Positions 9,000 through 21,312 of a DNA stretch of 64,000 nt are shown here, in pieces. This DNA comes from Arthrobotrys musiformis (lineage: Eukaryota > Ascomycota > Orbiliomycetes > Orbiliales > Orbiliaceae). The notes under the pieces were generated by a model, which was given only the letters and a program-made list of their open reading frames with translations, searched no databases and was not told where the DNA came from. Within the stretch, counting starts at the first letter, position 1. Each line of letters begins with the position of its first letter. Location of the stretch: the NCBI GenBank assembly GCA_036971715.1, contig JAVHJL010000009.1, forward strand, positions 1,736,001 to 1,800,000, given 5' to 3'. A program made the translations under genes and the position numbers.

Positions 9000-11900
9000 G
9001 CCCTGGAGATGCAGAGCTGAAAGAATCTTGACAGCGACGTTCTGCCTGCCCGAGGATGGATGGAAGGATGAAGGAAGAAGAGATCCTTTGGAATGGCAGT
9101 TCTATCTCCTTGATATATCCCAGCGATGCTTGAGGCCTTGGTATTTTTATATACGGATGGAGCGCTTCTGGAGGTCGCAGCAGTGGCCCAGGTAATAGCT
9201 TGAAGGTTGTGATGAAGTTGGCGACGATGTCGGGAGCTATGTCACGAGCTCAAAGCGAGGGACGTCGTTGAAGTTGTTGAGAAGCCTTGAAGAGCGCTGC
9301 CGAAAATAGGAATACGGAAGGTGACAAACATCTTGGCACCAACACAACGCATCTCAAAATGCAACAACTGTGTCGCAGAATCCGACAGCCCCTGACTGCT
9401 CCACCGCGAATGGTATTCGAGAAACGATGGACATAAGCTCATGTTGCACATTCTAAAGGATGCCGGTTGCTGTAAGGGGTAGCTTAGCAGGCTTCCCACG
9501 AGATAGTCACGATCTAGCTTACTGCAGGGGAACATATTACGACATGGCATTTAGCATCTATCGATCCTCCATTGATCCGGTCGTCGTTTCCAGCATGCTA
9601 TCCCCGGCCCTACAGCGCTCGAGCGTCATGACGTCAAAGAGGAATGATAAAAAGGTTTTCCTTAAGACCTAGCTAGGAATCTGAGTCCTTAGTCCTTCAA
9701 GGCATTTCGTTAAGACCGAGGAGGTATGAGATATCGATAGCCCGTTCCATGGGCCTGGGAGATAGCACATGTACACTCTTGGTGCTCGCGCACGCGTGGG
9801 GCGGCTAGCGGGGCATCGACGCACTTGTCGTAGTCAAAACGATATTGTGACACCGTGGGAAACTAGTCCACTGTTTCCAGGAACAAATTTCACATAGGAT
9901 CTAGCCTAGCTAGTAGCGTAACGATTTCAGCGGTCCAGCCGTTGACGAGCCCGGTTTCATCGGGCCCTAAATTCGTGAACGAGCATGAGATCGAGATATA
10001 AAATCTTTTTACTATACTTGATAGGTGTACAGATATCTAGATACGCACAGACTCCGATTTAGACCTTAGGTTTCAGGAAAGGGGATACCACGACCATCGG
10101 TGGCCCACGGGCCCGTCTAGAACCCGAGGCCGATATATTAATAGTAATCTTTCACATTGCCCAGTCGATCGATCGAGTGAGGTCCAGAGAGGGGGATCTA
10201 TCATAGTTCCTTCTCACAAGGACAAATTTCACTCTAGCTTCTGACTGGAACCTGCAATGTGATATATCGCCCTTTTCAATTTTTGCTTGACAAAGGCCGG
10301 CCGCTTAGACCGATATCACAAAATACTTTATACCTTTTATCACCTCCAGAGTGGTCAACATCAATTGAGAAAGTGGAATATGAAACTTCCCCAATAGTGC
10401 GCATACACCCATGAAATCGGATTTGTACATCAATTCACCTATTCCCATTGGCTTCGCTTATCCAATCGCCTATGTGCCGAAAGGCTCTCGTTGGATATGT
10501 CTCAGGCCGCCTCGATTATCTTGAAATTATAAATCCATCATGTGTGCATGTTCTAGTTCCAAATTGCGAGGATACCCTATCATCAATGAGCCTATAATAA
10601 ATATCGCGCATGCAAATATGCACCCGAGCTTCGATCTCTCTACAGCTCTGATAGTCATTGCGGCCTGGCATGAGACCGCAGTTCTGGTTCCATTTGAAAG
10701 AGGAAAATTCATGCTATGTTGGATATATCGAACTCTCGGGGCCTCCCAGACATGCATAATGCATTAAACGAGAGGGTTTTTCAGGTAGCCAGCGAATCAT
10801 ATTTTAGCAAATTAATTCTCAGTGTAACATACGCCCTTTTGGGCTGTCCTAACCAAACACTAGAGCTCCCGTCTACGTAGACACTTCTGGCTGAAAGCTG
10901 GCTGGGGCTGAGCTGATGAATCCTGCGCCGATTTATTTTGGGTAAACACCATAACTAAAGTCGTTAAATTCCCTGTCGCAATCGTCGTTAATTACTCAGT
11001 TCGCAACCACACGGTCGCTGTTCGCGTCGAATCAATAAGCCCGAGTGCGCCGGACATGTACCTGTACCAGCTTCCAGACTAACCCCAACTCGCCTTTCCA
11101 ACATATGGAGTTCGTGCGGCACACGAATGCGTCGAATCGTATCGATGGCCGACGGGCTCACCAATAGCTGAAGGAAGGTGGGCTGCTGGCCACCCCACAA
11201 GACCAAGAATTTCGATCTTACCCATCCCATTTCCGAACATTTTTATTTTATTTTATTTTTTCGTTTATTGTTTTTATTTTTCCTTTCCTTCTTTCTCGCA
11301 CTTTGGCTCACATCCCCACGCTACTGAATTCACGAAAAGCGGTGGCAGTGGAACTCCTCCACTCGATATAGATCACAACACGGCTGATCCAAGTCCTTGG
11401 TAAACGAGACACACCACTCGATAAGCGCTGAAACAACTGACTGGCCGGAGCTGGTTCAGGGTCCCCTATCACCATCTAATACATTTTCTAATGCGGGATA
11501 ATAATAATATCTACGGACTGGCATTCGCCACTGGACTGGGACTTGGTGGATAACCTTGGTCAAAAAGGGAATATGGGTCTTTTTTTTTTGAAGCGAAAAA
11601 AAAATAAAAAATGATGTGACGCTTCCCAAGCAGACAGCATACATATCGTAATCGGCTTGGGGAGCTCGAATAAGCACGGAAGTTTTCTAGTAAAAAAATA
11701 ACGACAATAATGGCAGTTGATCATGGCAAATATCAGGGATCGCGGCGGACGTCTGTCATTCGCTGGCAGTCTTACCGTGCGCTGGGCGCAGTCGAGCTCT
11801 GTCAATGAAAGAGATGCTATGCTTCAAGAGTATATAGATATGCTGGCATCCGCTTTAGATATCGTCCCATTCAGTCTGTTCTATCTTCGACAGTCGTTGT

Positions 11901-12311
11901 GCACATCTACGTGTTCGAACGTGTGGATTTCTCTCGTTTCTGTCTTTTATGGTTCTAGAGTTTAAGGATAGCTGCGAAGCTTCAACGGCGTTTTCTATTT
12001 TATCTTATTTCATGATCTGCTCCAATTATATTATTTGTCTTTGAAGTATCCTTTTTTATACGACATATCGATATCTCAATTGTATTGATTGATCCCCATT
12101 GTCCTACCTTGGTTCGGTAGCTACAAAATACCACATTGTCGATAAGAGGGAAACCGTATAATCATTCAAGCGCGAGCTTATATTCCATCACCATCCTCAG
12201 CTATCACTTTGAAATCTTATTGTTTTATTTGGTTTTTTTTTCTCTTGCCGTCAAATTTGGCTATATATCCTATCGGACTACCGATATAGATATAAAAATT
12301 ATATTTAAAAA
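9000..12311. other. Gene-poor region upstream of the GNAT gene
   Basis: No frame shows protein-like composition or recognisable motifs, and all open frames are under about 105 codons. ATTTT-type runs occur at about 11244-11285. The first few hundred bases should include the GNAT promoter, and the last kilobase the AT-rich leader of the gene at 12312. I see no RNA gene or transposon remnant. Confidence 0.5.
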
Positions 12312-13211
12312 ATGGCTATCTGTATCGACCCGAGGCCGAATGGCCATACATATGGCATAATACCCGAAAATTCGAACAACGATCCCAGATGCATCTACGA
12401 CACATTTGATAGCGATTTCTACAAGTGCCTTTGCGAAGATCTTGCGAAGGAGCTGGACTTCCCAGATCAAACTGACCTTCGAAGGATTAGCCAGTTAGAG
12501 CTATTTGGCTCGTCATGGGAAAGTAAGTCACGCACGCTCCTCGAAACCACGGCGTATAAGATGTTTCCCCCCACATATATCACACACCTCTTGCATCATG
12601 TCATGTCATGTGAGTGGGGAGATGTCATATATTCCCCAGATGTCTCAGTTATGATCATCTTGCTGACCTCGTGTAACTTCAATTCAACAGCGGACCCATA
12701 CAAGAAACTCCTTCTGAGATGTCTTGATCACTCTATCCCTCGCCTTCGCGAACCACTCACCCCACGTTCCCGCGGTGGGTCAATTGATTACACTGCCACA
12801 AACACGAGCCTAGACTTCGACTGTGAGGAAGAAGCAACAACTATTCCAACAAACCCACCTCCTTCGCCCGCATTATCAGCAGTCAACTATAAACTATCTA
12901 GCCAAAGGACCGCGGACAATAGCGATGGCGATGACCGGCTAGAACTTCTGTCCTTTGACAAACTACAACTGCTCCCACCGGGCGAAGTCGGTGAAGGCTA
13001 TGAGGGCGACAATGACGACGATGATGAGGAAGATCATGCATATATGGGGCTTGCTGCGGGTGAAATTACCAGAGAACGGCGCGTAAGGCGGCAGCAAACC
13101 CGAATGCAGACCAAACACCAATATCACCGGAGAGATGCGTCGACAGGGTTGTTAGCAACGGTGGTGACAAGTGATGGGTCAATCATCTGGCACTTCAAAG
13201 AGTTCCCTTAA
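12312..13211 (+). CDS. Hypothetical protein, acidic C-terminal half; possible orphan gene
   Basis: I do not recognise it. The frame is 299 codons without splicing. A strong donor GTAAGT at 12523 and acceptor AACAG at 12690 define a possible 168-bp intron. Removing it keeps the frame, giving 243 residues and replacing a hydrophobic stretch by a smooth join from GSSWE to DPYKKLLLRCLDHS. The N-terminal part (1-95) is mixed charged with many Cys and looks folded. The C-terminal part has a Thr/Pro-rich linker, a run of Asp/Glu (GDNDDDDEEDHAY) and a basic Arg/Gln/His segment. The leader upstream is very AT-rich. It stands alone in a 10-kb gene-poor zone, in keeping with a lineage-restricted gene. 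The spliced form seems likelier. Confidence 0.55.
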   Translation: MAICIDPRPNGHTYGIIPENSNNDPRCIYDTFDSDFYKCLCEDLAKELDFPDQTDLRRISQLELFGSSWESKSRTLLETTAYKMFPPTYITHLLHHVMSCEWGDVIYSPDVSVMIILLTSCNFNSTADPYKKLLLRCLDHSIPRLREPLTPRSRGGSIDYTATNTSLDFDCEEEATTIPTNPPPSPALSAVNYKLSSQRTADNSDGDDRLELLSFDKLQLLPPGEVGEGYEGDNDDDDEEDHAYMGLAAGEITRERRVRRQQTRMQTKHQYHRRDASTGLLATVVTSDGSIIWHFKEFP

Positions 13212-14180
13212 ATTCATGGATCCAATAGCAGTGGCCCGTTAAGTTTATGTGTGACTTGGATAAGGCGGAGTACATGACAAAGGGCTACTTTCGCCAATTG
13301 CCGTGCAATAGTGGAATACGAGCTCCGAGGGAGTTTTCCGAAGGGAAGGTTTCAATCCAGGCTAGGTATCATATCATCACGTCACGAGACCGTTTCTTTT
13401 TCAACATGTAAATTTCTTCTTCTTTTTAATTATTGCTTCTTCACTTTCCGTCTGAAATTCGGATGTTTTGGAATAATAGTATAGCCAGCCAGTCATAGCG
13501 GGGAAACATTGAAACCGAAAAGGAAAGAAAGGGAAAAAAAAATGAGGGTCGGAGTCGGGATGAATTTTGTACCAACCAATGGCGCACTAGGGCAACCGAA
13601 TCCTTCAGTTACAGATGTCTTGATATTCCAACTTTTTTTTGTATTATAAATCAATTAATACAAAATCTCGCGAAAGGCAGTATGGATATGGCGATTATTC
13701 GGAGAGCGACGAAAACCGATGTGGCGGGAAATTACCCACTTTAGAAGAAACGTGATCTGTGCGACTGGTTCGACTAGTTCGGAATACCACTTGCCGTGTT
13801 CGTGAACATGTTGGCAAGAGCATAAGCGGCCGTTGTAACGTATCCGCCACCACCACCACCATGCAATGACCAATGTGGAAACCTGGATTCGACTGTTGAG
13901 ATTCCTGTGCCTTAAAGCCTTGGATCCTCCATACCGACGTTATATTACAACTTTATATGTCGGCGTCACTCTATCCGGCTGAAATCATTAGGCCGCGACT
14001 ACTATATATGCCTGGTCTATCGAAGCATCTCCATGTTCTATCTAGGCTTCCCGACCGTCGGTTAAAAGGTTCGAATTCAGGAACCTTCTGCGGGTAAAGC
14101 GGCACAATGGATGCCAGATCCCTGCTCCCCGTGCGCCCTTGAAGTCATTTCTTGGCCAACGGACCTCTCACATCTTTTGC

Positions 14181-14181
14181 A

Positions 14182-14208
<27 letters not shown>
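14181..14208. repeat. Poly(A) run, 28 nt
   Basis: Uninterrupted A run on the plus strand. About 105 bases before it is GGTTCGAATTC (14068-14078), close to a Pol III B-box, so a retroposed short element is conceivable, but no convincing A-box or target-site duplication is seen. Confidence 0.85.
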
Positions 14209-14212
<4 letters not shown>

Positions 14213-17022
14213 ATGATACCTACAGGTTGCCAGCGACGGAACCTTTTCATAATCCGATCACAGCATTTGACTGACATTGCATACGGCAAAGATGTGTAAG
14301 GTGTGGCAAAGAATGCTGCCTTTCCTGCAGGTGGATGATTATAATCGACGAGAAGTCAAGGATTCTCGCTGAGGGAAGGCAGGTTTTTACGCCGCTTACA
14401 GGGAAAACATACCTTCGATCATGTCTCTCGTTTAGACGGCTAAGCAGAAGGTGGGCTGATACTTCCCTTTCCAGCGTAGCTACCTGCGCAGCTGCGCGAG
14501 ATGGGTATCGAAAGGAGAACATCGACAAAGCGTGACAAAGAGAATAACCTTATCTGCACAAATTTTCGTCAAGGTGGGGAAAGGGCAGCCTCGCCCGTGA
14601 TTGACAACCCATGGCGCCGCTGTAATTGTCTTTGAGCCGAAGACAAAAAAATAAAATAAAATGCTTCAGTTAATAACAGAGATTTCGCATAAAAAAGTGG
14701 GGATGCCGGCCGGATAAGAACGTTGTCCTTGGCTCCGCAGCGGGAGGAATTCGCCATCAAGATTACGAACCCTCTCAGCTAACCGAAATTGCAATAAAGA
14801 AGGGGGAAAGCTAGAGGAAGGCCCGCTCTTCGGCAAGTCCGCTGTGCACGGCTGAGGCCGGGTTGCAGAAAAAGGGAAAAGTTTCGAGCCCGGGCCAGAA
14901 AATCTCGCTCCGAGCCGCAGAACGAACCTTCACCAAAAGCGTCGATTGAAGTGCACAACTTCATTGGGGCCCCTTTCCTGATCGATTCTACGCACTAACG
15001 GCACAGGAAATTGATCTCTCGCAAATTTTATATCTGAACTATGTGGCATGAGATATTTCAGCAGAGAGATCGTATCATTCCAAGTAGGATAAGTTGCCTA
15101 CCCTCTCTTCAGGTGTGTGGGGTGTATGGGTCTAACTAGCCCAAACGCCCGAGCGCCCGAGTTCACACGCCTTGTGCACTGTGCTGCATCAAGAACCACT
15201 TGTAAAAACCATACTGCGGCTGAATTAATTCTTCCGATGACAGTGTGGATCAGCGACGCTAGCTTGAATCTTGATACAAGCCGCGTTCCTGTCCCTTTCA
15301 GCCAGTTTGAAGCAATCTAAAATTGATTATACGTAGGAAAATATTTTCCTCATTATCCTCTCCTTCTCTTTTCTCTTGCTATGTCGGCTTGGTTGTACAA
15401 ATCACGTTCTGGACCGTGCATACACCGTATTTGGAGAAGTAAATCCACCCCGATTGAATGCTGTTCGAGGAGACGAGAGACATGGTAATCATTTCCCTAT
15501 TCAAGCGTTCATGCACTTGGGCCTCACTGGAAAACTTTTGCAGCTGTCCCGCTCCCGCGCCCGCCCCACTAGCGAGAAACGGGTCTTGAATTACCTCGAA
15601 GGGCCTACCGAACCATTGTGTCTCAGCCGAGAGAGATGAACCCACTTTTTGTTTTCTGTGAAATTTACAGTTGCTAGTTAAGAGTGATTGAATCACAGTG
15701 GATGTGGATTTGAGAAAAGACACCAGCGAGGTTGTTCATGGTAGCCTGTTAGACGAGAGACACGGCTCGCGAAGCTATACACATTCCAGACCTGGCCATT
15801 GACGCACCTCTTTGGGAATATCACGGACGATTTGGCAACCCCACGATTTTATATTGATTAAAATGATTATCAGATGCACCCATGGCAACATTTTAGCAAG
15901 AACTTTGCACCTGTTTTTCTGTGCGGGGTTTTCTTGTTTTCTCGTCGATGCACCTTCTTTTTACATGGTTGGTCTTACTATTGCAAGGTGAACCATGTCC
16001 GCAACCTGTGGCCGAGTTTTGATATCAACAACGATACTATAGAGCCGCCCCATGTATAGGTCTATAGTTGATGCAATATTAATATAAAGTACGGCTTCAA
16101 TTGGCAAAAATAGTTAACCTTTAAGCTTTGGGGACGTGAAAAATACCCAAGATCAAGAAACCTTGAATAAAAAGGCAGTCTCGCTGGGACTGAACATGCA
16201 AAGAGAAACCCCACGAAATATGCACATGCTCTGACGTTGCATTCAAAACCTGGGAATACCAGTCCCCTGGGACTGCTAGGTGCACAAGTAAGACCAACTG
16301 GAATTCAATGAACACGAGGCCAGGTGATGGTCTAACCGTCTTTTATCGAAACCAAGAAACGTAAACCCACACATGGCCCCACGCCGTCTGCGACCGTGGG
16401 TTCTGGGAGAGAGAAAATTGCGAGAGAAAAATTTTATCGTTTTTCGATGGTCGCCCAATTGATACGGTAGTATTAGAGTTCTAGTTAAGCATTCCGAAAT
16501 ACCCTGCAGGCCTAGCTTGGAGATCCGCCATTCGGTTGTGAAGGCCGGTAAAAAAAAAAATAACTAAACCCAACTGAATGTGCCGTCTTTTTCGATGCAC
16601 CACAGGTGCTTTCCATGTGCCTAGCATACAAAGACTTACATAGAATGCTGTAAAATTCCACCTAGAAGGATAGAAAACTGCATGGAACCTATTACCCGAT
16701 GACGCACGTTGTTCACGAAAGGAATGAGATTAACGGCAGTTGGTATTGAGCCACCAATTGACCAATATGACCCAAGGGAAGAAAAATAATAAAAGCAAGA
16801 ATCAATAAAATAATAGAAGAAAAGAGGAGGAGGAAAGCATCGGGACTTGATCGCTGGATTTACATTCAAACACACGCGCGAGGGCACATGCGAGTATTAT
16901 CCCAACATTGCTGATATTGTAATTTGATAATTGTCCCTTCGTTGGTTTTCGAGGTTTCAATCGATCTGGTGCGAATTCGGATCTTTCGCTTCAAACTGGG
17001 CAAATTATACGGACGGGCCCAG

Positions 17023-17058
17023 GAAGCGTTCGTTGTGCAGGAAGCGTTCGTTGTGCAG
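17023..17058. repeat. Perfect 18-bp tandem duplication
   Basis: Two identical head-to-tail copies of an 18-bp unit beginning GAAGCGTTCG. It is not in a recognised gene and is probably a recent slippage or repair duplication. Confidence 0.9.
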
Positions 17059-19251
17059 CTCGCCTCGAAATTGAGCAAAAAGGACAACTAGCATCCAGCC
17101 CCCTTGCTTAAAGGTTAAGTCTGTGTAGCTTGTGAATAGTATAGACAGAGGCGATTCCACGCTTGTACAGAGTACTTCGTACAGGGTCAGGATTTTCAAG
17201 ACGCCAAAACAGATGTACGTACACATAGGACTGCAAATGCATGGGTACTCCGCGGATGACCCTGTGGTTATTCCGATTCGTAAGTTTCCAAATAAGAGTG
17301 CATGGTGTGGTGGAGCCTTTTGGGGACCCAAGAACAGTCTCTGCAGGTTGTCTGCAGTTGGGGTTGCGAACCAAGTTGGCTACGTCGTTGTGGCTTTCTA
17401 GCTTCGAAAGGTCTTTTACGACTCCATCAACCCTATCCCAACGGAAATGAGATATACTCGCAAAGACGTCCTTCTTTCGGCCAGAAATCGATGGGATTCG
17501 GATATTCGGATGTTTTAAAAGGTCATTTTTTCTTTGGGGGATTGCCGTAAAATAAATGGCGAGACCGTATGTAGTACGTTTCGTAGCTGATGTATCTCCG
17601 ACTCGGAACGGCTATGGCCATGGCTTAGCTTTATGAGGGAACAGAATTCATGATACTGTAACATGGGCTATCGTTCATGAAGGGAAAGCGCAAAATAAAA
17701 TAGGTAAATGTCTTTGTATGTATCGATACTTATAACGCCTCAAGTCATGCCCCCATATTCTCGCGCGTTTACATGAACCAGCTAACTGTAATCCTAAGAT
17801 ATAATCATCTCCACATTTTTTTTTTGGTCGGATATGTCGTACTCTAAACTCGGGACGAAGCTAAGCTCCAAATGCAAGGATGGCGGTGTGGGGTTTTTTT
17901 GTTGACAAAACCATCAGCCTAGGCCGGTCGCCCACGCCGCCTCCGGTTCCCGAACATTCGCTCAGGGTCGCTTGGGGGAGGAATGGCCGACAGTCGACTT
18001 ATGCATGGTGCCTATTTCAGTTGTCACAATCGACGCATTTGTATTCGTGTACATGTATCCCACTGTCAAGCTTGTCGAACCTCTTGTCAGACTCAATCTA
18101 AAGTTACCACACCATATTCGAAATATGTCTAACAAAGAAGGAACTGAATTGTCTTGTGCAACTTTATGCCAGGCACCACTTATTTCCATTGACCATGGCC
18201 AAAAACCCCCAGCGTTTCCCTTGCTCAAAGAGGGAGCGGGCTGGATCGACTTTCGGCTGGCAAAGACGCCATTTTCGTAATATATTTTAACTTGGAGCTC
18301 TTAAGACGATGGAGCCTTGACCCTGTCCCGACCGGGGATGGGTTAAAGCAAAAAGTCACTCAATATCAATTCGGTCAATATCAAACAAGGCCCTTGAGAA
18401 AATCAGGAACAAGGCTCAGGCACAGCCCAAAGGGTAACTCAAGAGCGGAAAGTCTCACAATTGATAACTGCTGATCATGAGGATACCTGTTTTCGATACT
18501 TGATTATTTTTTTATTTTTTTTGGCCAATATATTTTAATAACTTTTTTTAATTGACTAAATTCGAAAGCTATATATTTAAAAAGTAGAAAAAATAAACTC
18601 CGCTTATCAGATAAATTTCCCCAGTCTCTAATATAGAAGCCCGTAAGGAAAGGCTAAAAGGAAAAAATGGCGGCTAGATGAAAGAAATGAAGCCCTAGCG
18701 CTATGATCTGCTGGCCGAAAAAAAATGTGTATGCGATGAACGAATGTAATTATTTCCCAAGATGATGTGGTTTTCCCCGTCCGCCGAAGTCCCAAGGAAA
18801 ATTAGAAGCCCAATTGGAGATAAGGAAAATTGCAAGGTAGAAAGAAAGAAGAAAAAACTCCGTGAGGGTATTCAGATGGGTATTACAGCTTGCGAAAATG
18901 AAGCGGGAAACGATAAGATGAGGGTGTTGAGATAAAGGAAATACGTATGAATAGTTAACAGGAAAAGGGAATTCGTCAAATAGTTTAGCGAATATAACAA
19001 GGAAAGAAATTGATAGACTGCGCGCCCTTGAGTCATGAAGAGCGCTCAGCGCGTGGGGTAGACGGAGGCCGAGGAAATATTTCGTTATACAGAGTATCGA
19101 AAGCACAATGGCCAACCCTGAATAGAAAGAAAATTGCAAAACTCCCGCGAAGAAACAGAAAGGGAAGAAAGGGGGGAAAAAATTAGGTGCAGAAACGGGT
19201 ATATGGTAAAGTAATATGTACAAGAATAAGAAGGTCGGGTTGCAATGGTGT

Positions 19252-21312
19252 TTAGAGAAGGAGGAGATCCCATTCATTTGCATTCATGACGGTTCGCCAT
19301 GGGACATAGGTACCAGCGGCATCGGCCTCTCTCCATACGAGGTTAACTAGCTCGTACATGTCAGAAAAGCTGCCAAATCGAAGTTCCTGAGGAAGAGACC
19401 CGAAGCGATTTTGCAACAAGGTACGGAAGCCGGATCCAGCGGTAGCGACAGATCCTCCAATGAGGTAAACCCATGAAAGTGATCGATCAAAACCATCTTC
19501 ACCGGTTGGAATAAGCTCAAGAACAGTAGTAAGCTTATCAACAAGTTCGATGACGGCCGGGACATTGTGGTTGAAAGGAACTCCCTGGTAGGCAGGGACG
19601 AGGGTGGTGAGGTAGATTCTAGCAGCGTATCTGTAAGCGGCAGTAATGAGACCAGAAAGGATAGTCGGGTCCATTGGGCCATTCTGGGCTGCGGCAACAG
19701 GATCAAACTCAGTCTCAGTAGAAGTGATAGAGGCACTCAAAGATGTAATGTGGTCGAGAAGTGTTGCGTCGGGGAGGTTTTCGAACAGCTTGTGGTATTC
19801 AAGGCATGTGATCTCGGAGATCAAATACATAACCCTGTCATCACAGCCCATCAACTCCTTGAAGCCGGCGCTTTTTCCTTCCTTGAAGTTTTGGCAGTAC
19901 TCGTGGGCGAAGGCTGGGAATTGGCCCTGCATTGTTGAGCCCAGGATATCGATCCAGGCTGCGAGGGTCATGTTGAAAGACGAACTAGTGGAGGATGAAG
20001 TGAGTTCCTGGAATTGGGAGGTAAGATTCATCTGCTGAATCATGGTGATCGCGGCTTCGAAATGCTGGTGCCATGGGACATCTGGCAGGTTATCGTGAAC
20101 CGAGGCAACGAAGGCTCTCAATGCGATAACGCTCAGAATAGCCTCCAATGGCTGTACAGGGTCGACGTTGAGGTTCATAGCCTCGCACAGTCTTTCAACT
20201 GTGGATTTTCTGTGTCTCATGATATCCTCATCTACGGCAGAGGTATCAATGTTTTGTTCGGTGGCTTTGATGTGCATCGCGGCGACCGCCAAGCATGAAT
20301 GCAAATACGCAGGGTTTGTGCTCAATGCAGGTGCGATAAAGTTGCTTTGGGAATATGGAACGGTCAAGTCGAGGATTGGAAAAATCATAGGGAGGACATT
20401 GATGACAAAGTGGTTGAGGAGCTGTTGGTCTTGGTCATCATCAATGACGTGGTTTATTGGCACAGACTCTGGACAGGTATTGAAGTCAACAAAGTTGAAG
20501 TCAACGATGTCCTCGCCAGGAGTCACATTTTGCGAGGGAAGGATAACAGCGGGATGTAATGGAGGAGTAGGTAGGTCGTTTGCTGGGTACATTTCAGCTG
20601 GCATCGAAGGAAGGATGGCATTGCTGATCGTGCTGTAGTTCGAGTCCTTCCTCTGTGTGCTGCAGAACGAAGCCATGCTTTCTCTTCTATCCATAGTTGG
20701 CATTGTGTTCAAGAATGACTGTGACTTGTTCTCAAGGATGTTCTGGTAGGCGGGATTGTAGGAATAACCAGAAGAGTCGTATGTCTCGACGAAGTTTACC
20801 TGCGTCGGGTGGGCCATTTGCATCTTGTCGAAATTTGGGTCCTGTTGTTCGTAGTCGTACTCCAACGAGTATCCAGAGTCGACAGAGTGGGAGCGTACAG
20901 GCCGGACCATACCATCGAAGTAGTATTCTGGAGTAGGCAGTGTGGACTGCGACACCGAAGACGGATATGCTGTCACGCTCATCGATGCCATAGCATTATT
21001 CGCTGCCTTTTCGGTCACCTTTGTCTTCTTGATTTGAAGCTTGATGACCTCTTTCTGTCGTCGTCTGTGTTCGACGTTTCCCCACCAGGAGGGTCTCTTA
21101 TAATCGCAACTTAATCCCAAGTGCTTGCATGCTCTGCACACAGGCTTTCCTTCGTCACACTTCTTCCTGCGAAGGCGACATGTGAAGCAACCTTTGGATG
21201 GGAGGTTACATGTTAGTTTGAACTCACGATCGATGGTGAAAGATATTGAGGTCTTACCAGTTCTCGACCGCTTGTGGGTCTTCGAAGCTGTCTTTGGAAC
21301 CTTTGGCTGCAT
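19252..21312 (-). CDS. Zn(II)2Cys6 transcription factor with fungal-specific (Fungal_trans_2-like) domain
   Basis: Two exons, 21312-21258 and 21191-19252, giving 664 residues. The 66-bp intron (GTAAGA donor, CTAACA branch) joins KRSRTG to CFTCRLRRKKC, the usual basic lead-in to a binuclear zinc cluster. The six cysteines are at 20, 23, 30, 37, 40 and 47 with exact CX2CX6CX6CX2CX6C spacing. A linker and coiled segment follow (KRPSWW, then HRRRQKEVIKLQIKKTK). Residues of about 70-275 are Ser/Thr/Tyr-rich and disordered. From LLNHFVINVLPMIFPIL (about 280) to the end is a helical regulatory domain like that of Pro1/Moc3-type regulators. It binds DNA in the nucleus; target genes are unknown. The start is the first ATG of the frame. 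The intron is 3n long and stop-free, so retention would insert 22 residues just before the first Cys. Confidence 0.93.
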   Translation of the reverse strand: MQPKVPKTASKTHKRSRTGKTSISFTIDREFKLTCNLPSKGCFTCRLRRKKCDEGKPVCRACKHLGLSCDYKRPSWWGNVEHRRRQKEVIKLQIKKTKVTEKAANNAMASMSVTAYPSSVSQSTLPTPEYYFDGMVRPVRSHSVDSGYSLEYDYEQQDPNFDKMQMAHPTQVNFVETYDSSGYSYNPAYQNILENKSQSFLNTMPTMDRRESMASFCSTQRKDSNYSTISNAILPSMPAEMYPANDLPTPPLHPAVILPSQNVTPGEDIVDFNFVDFNTCPESVPINHVIDDDQDQQLLNHFVINVLPMIFPILDLTVPYSQSNFIAPALSTNPAYLHSCLAVAAMHIKATEQNIDTSAVDEDIMRHRKSTVERLCEAMNLNVDPVQPLEAILSVIALRAFVASVHDNLPDVPWHQHFEAAITMIQQMNLTSQFQELTSSSTSSSFNMTLAAWIDILGSTMQGQFPAFAHEYCQNFKEGKSAGFKELMGCDDRVMYLISEITCLEYHKLFENLPDATLLDHITSLSASITSTETEFDPVAAAQNGPMDPTILSGLITAAYRYAARIYLTTLVPAYQGVPFNHNVPAVIELVDKLTTVLELIPTGEDGFDRSLSWVYLIGGSVATAGSGFRTLLQNRFGSLPQELRFGSFSDMYELVNLVWREADAAGTYVPWRTVMNANEWDLLLL

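Larger units (their letters stand above)
13212..19251. other. Gene-poor region, 6 kb
   Basis: No supported gene. Contents are a 28-nt poly(A) run (14181-14208), a perfect 18-bp tandem duplication (17023-17058), an A/T-rich block near 18510-18600, and from about 18,750 probably the 3' untranslated region of the Zn2Cys6 gene. Many short frames exist on both strands but none has consistent residue composition or family motifs. Confidence 0.5.
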
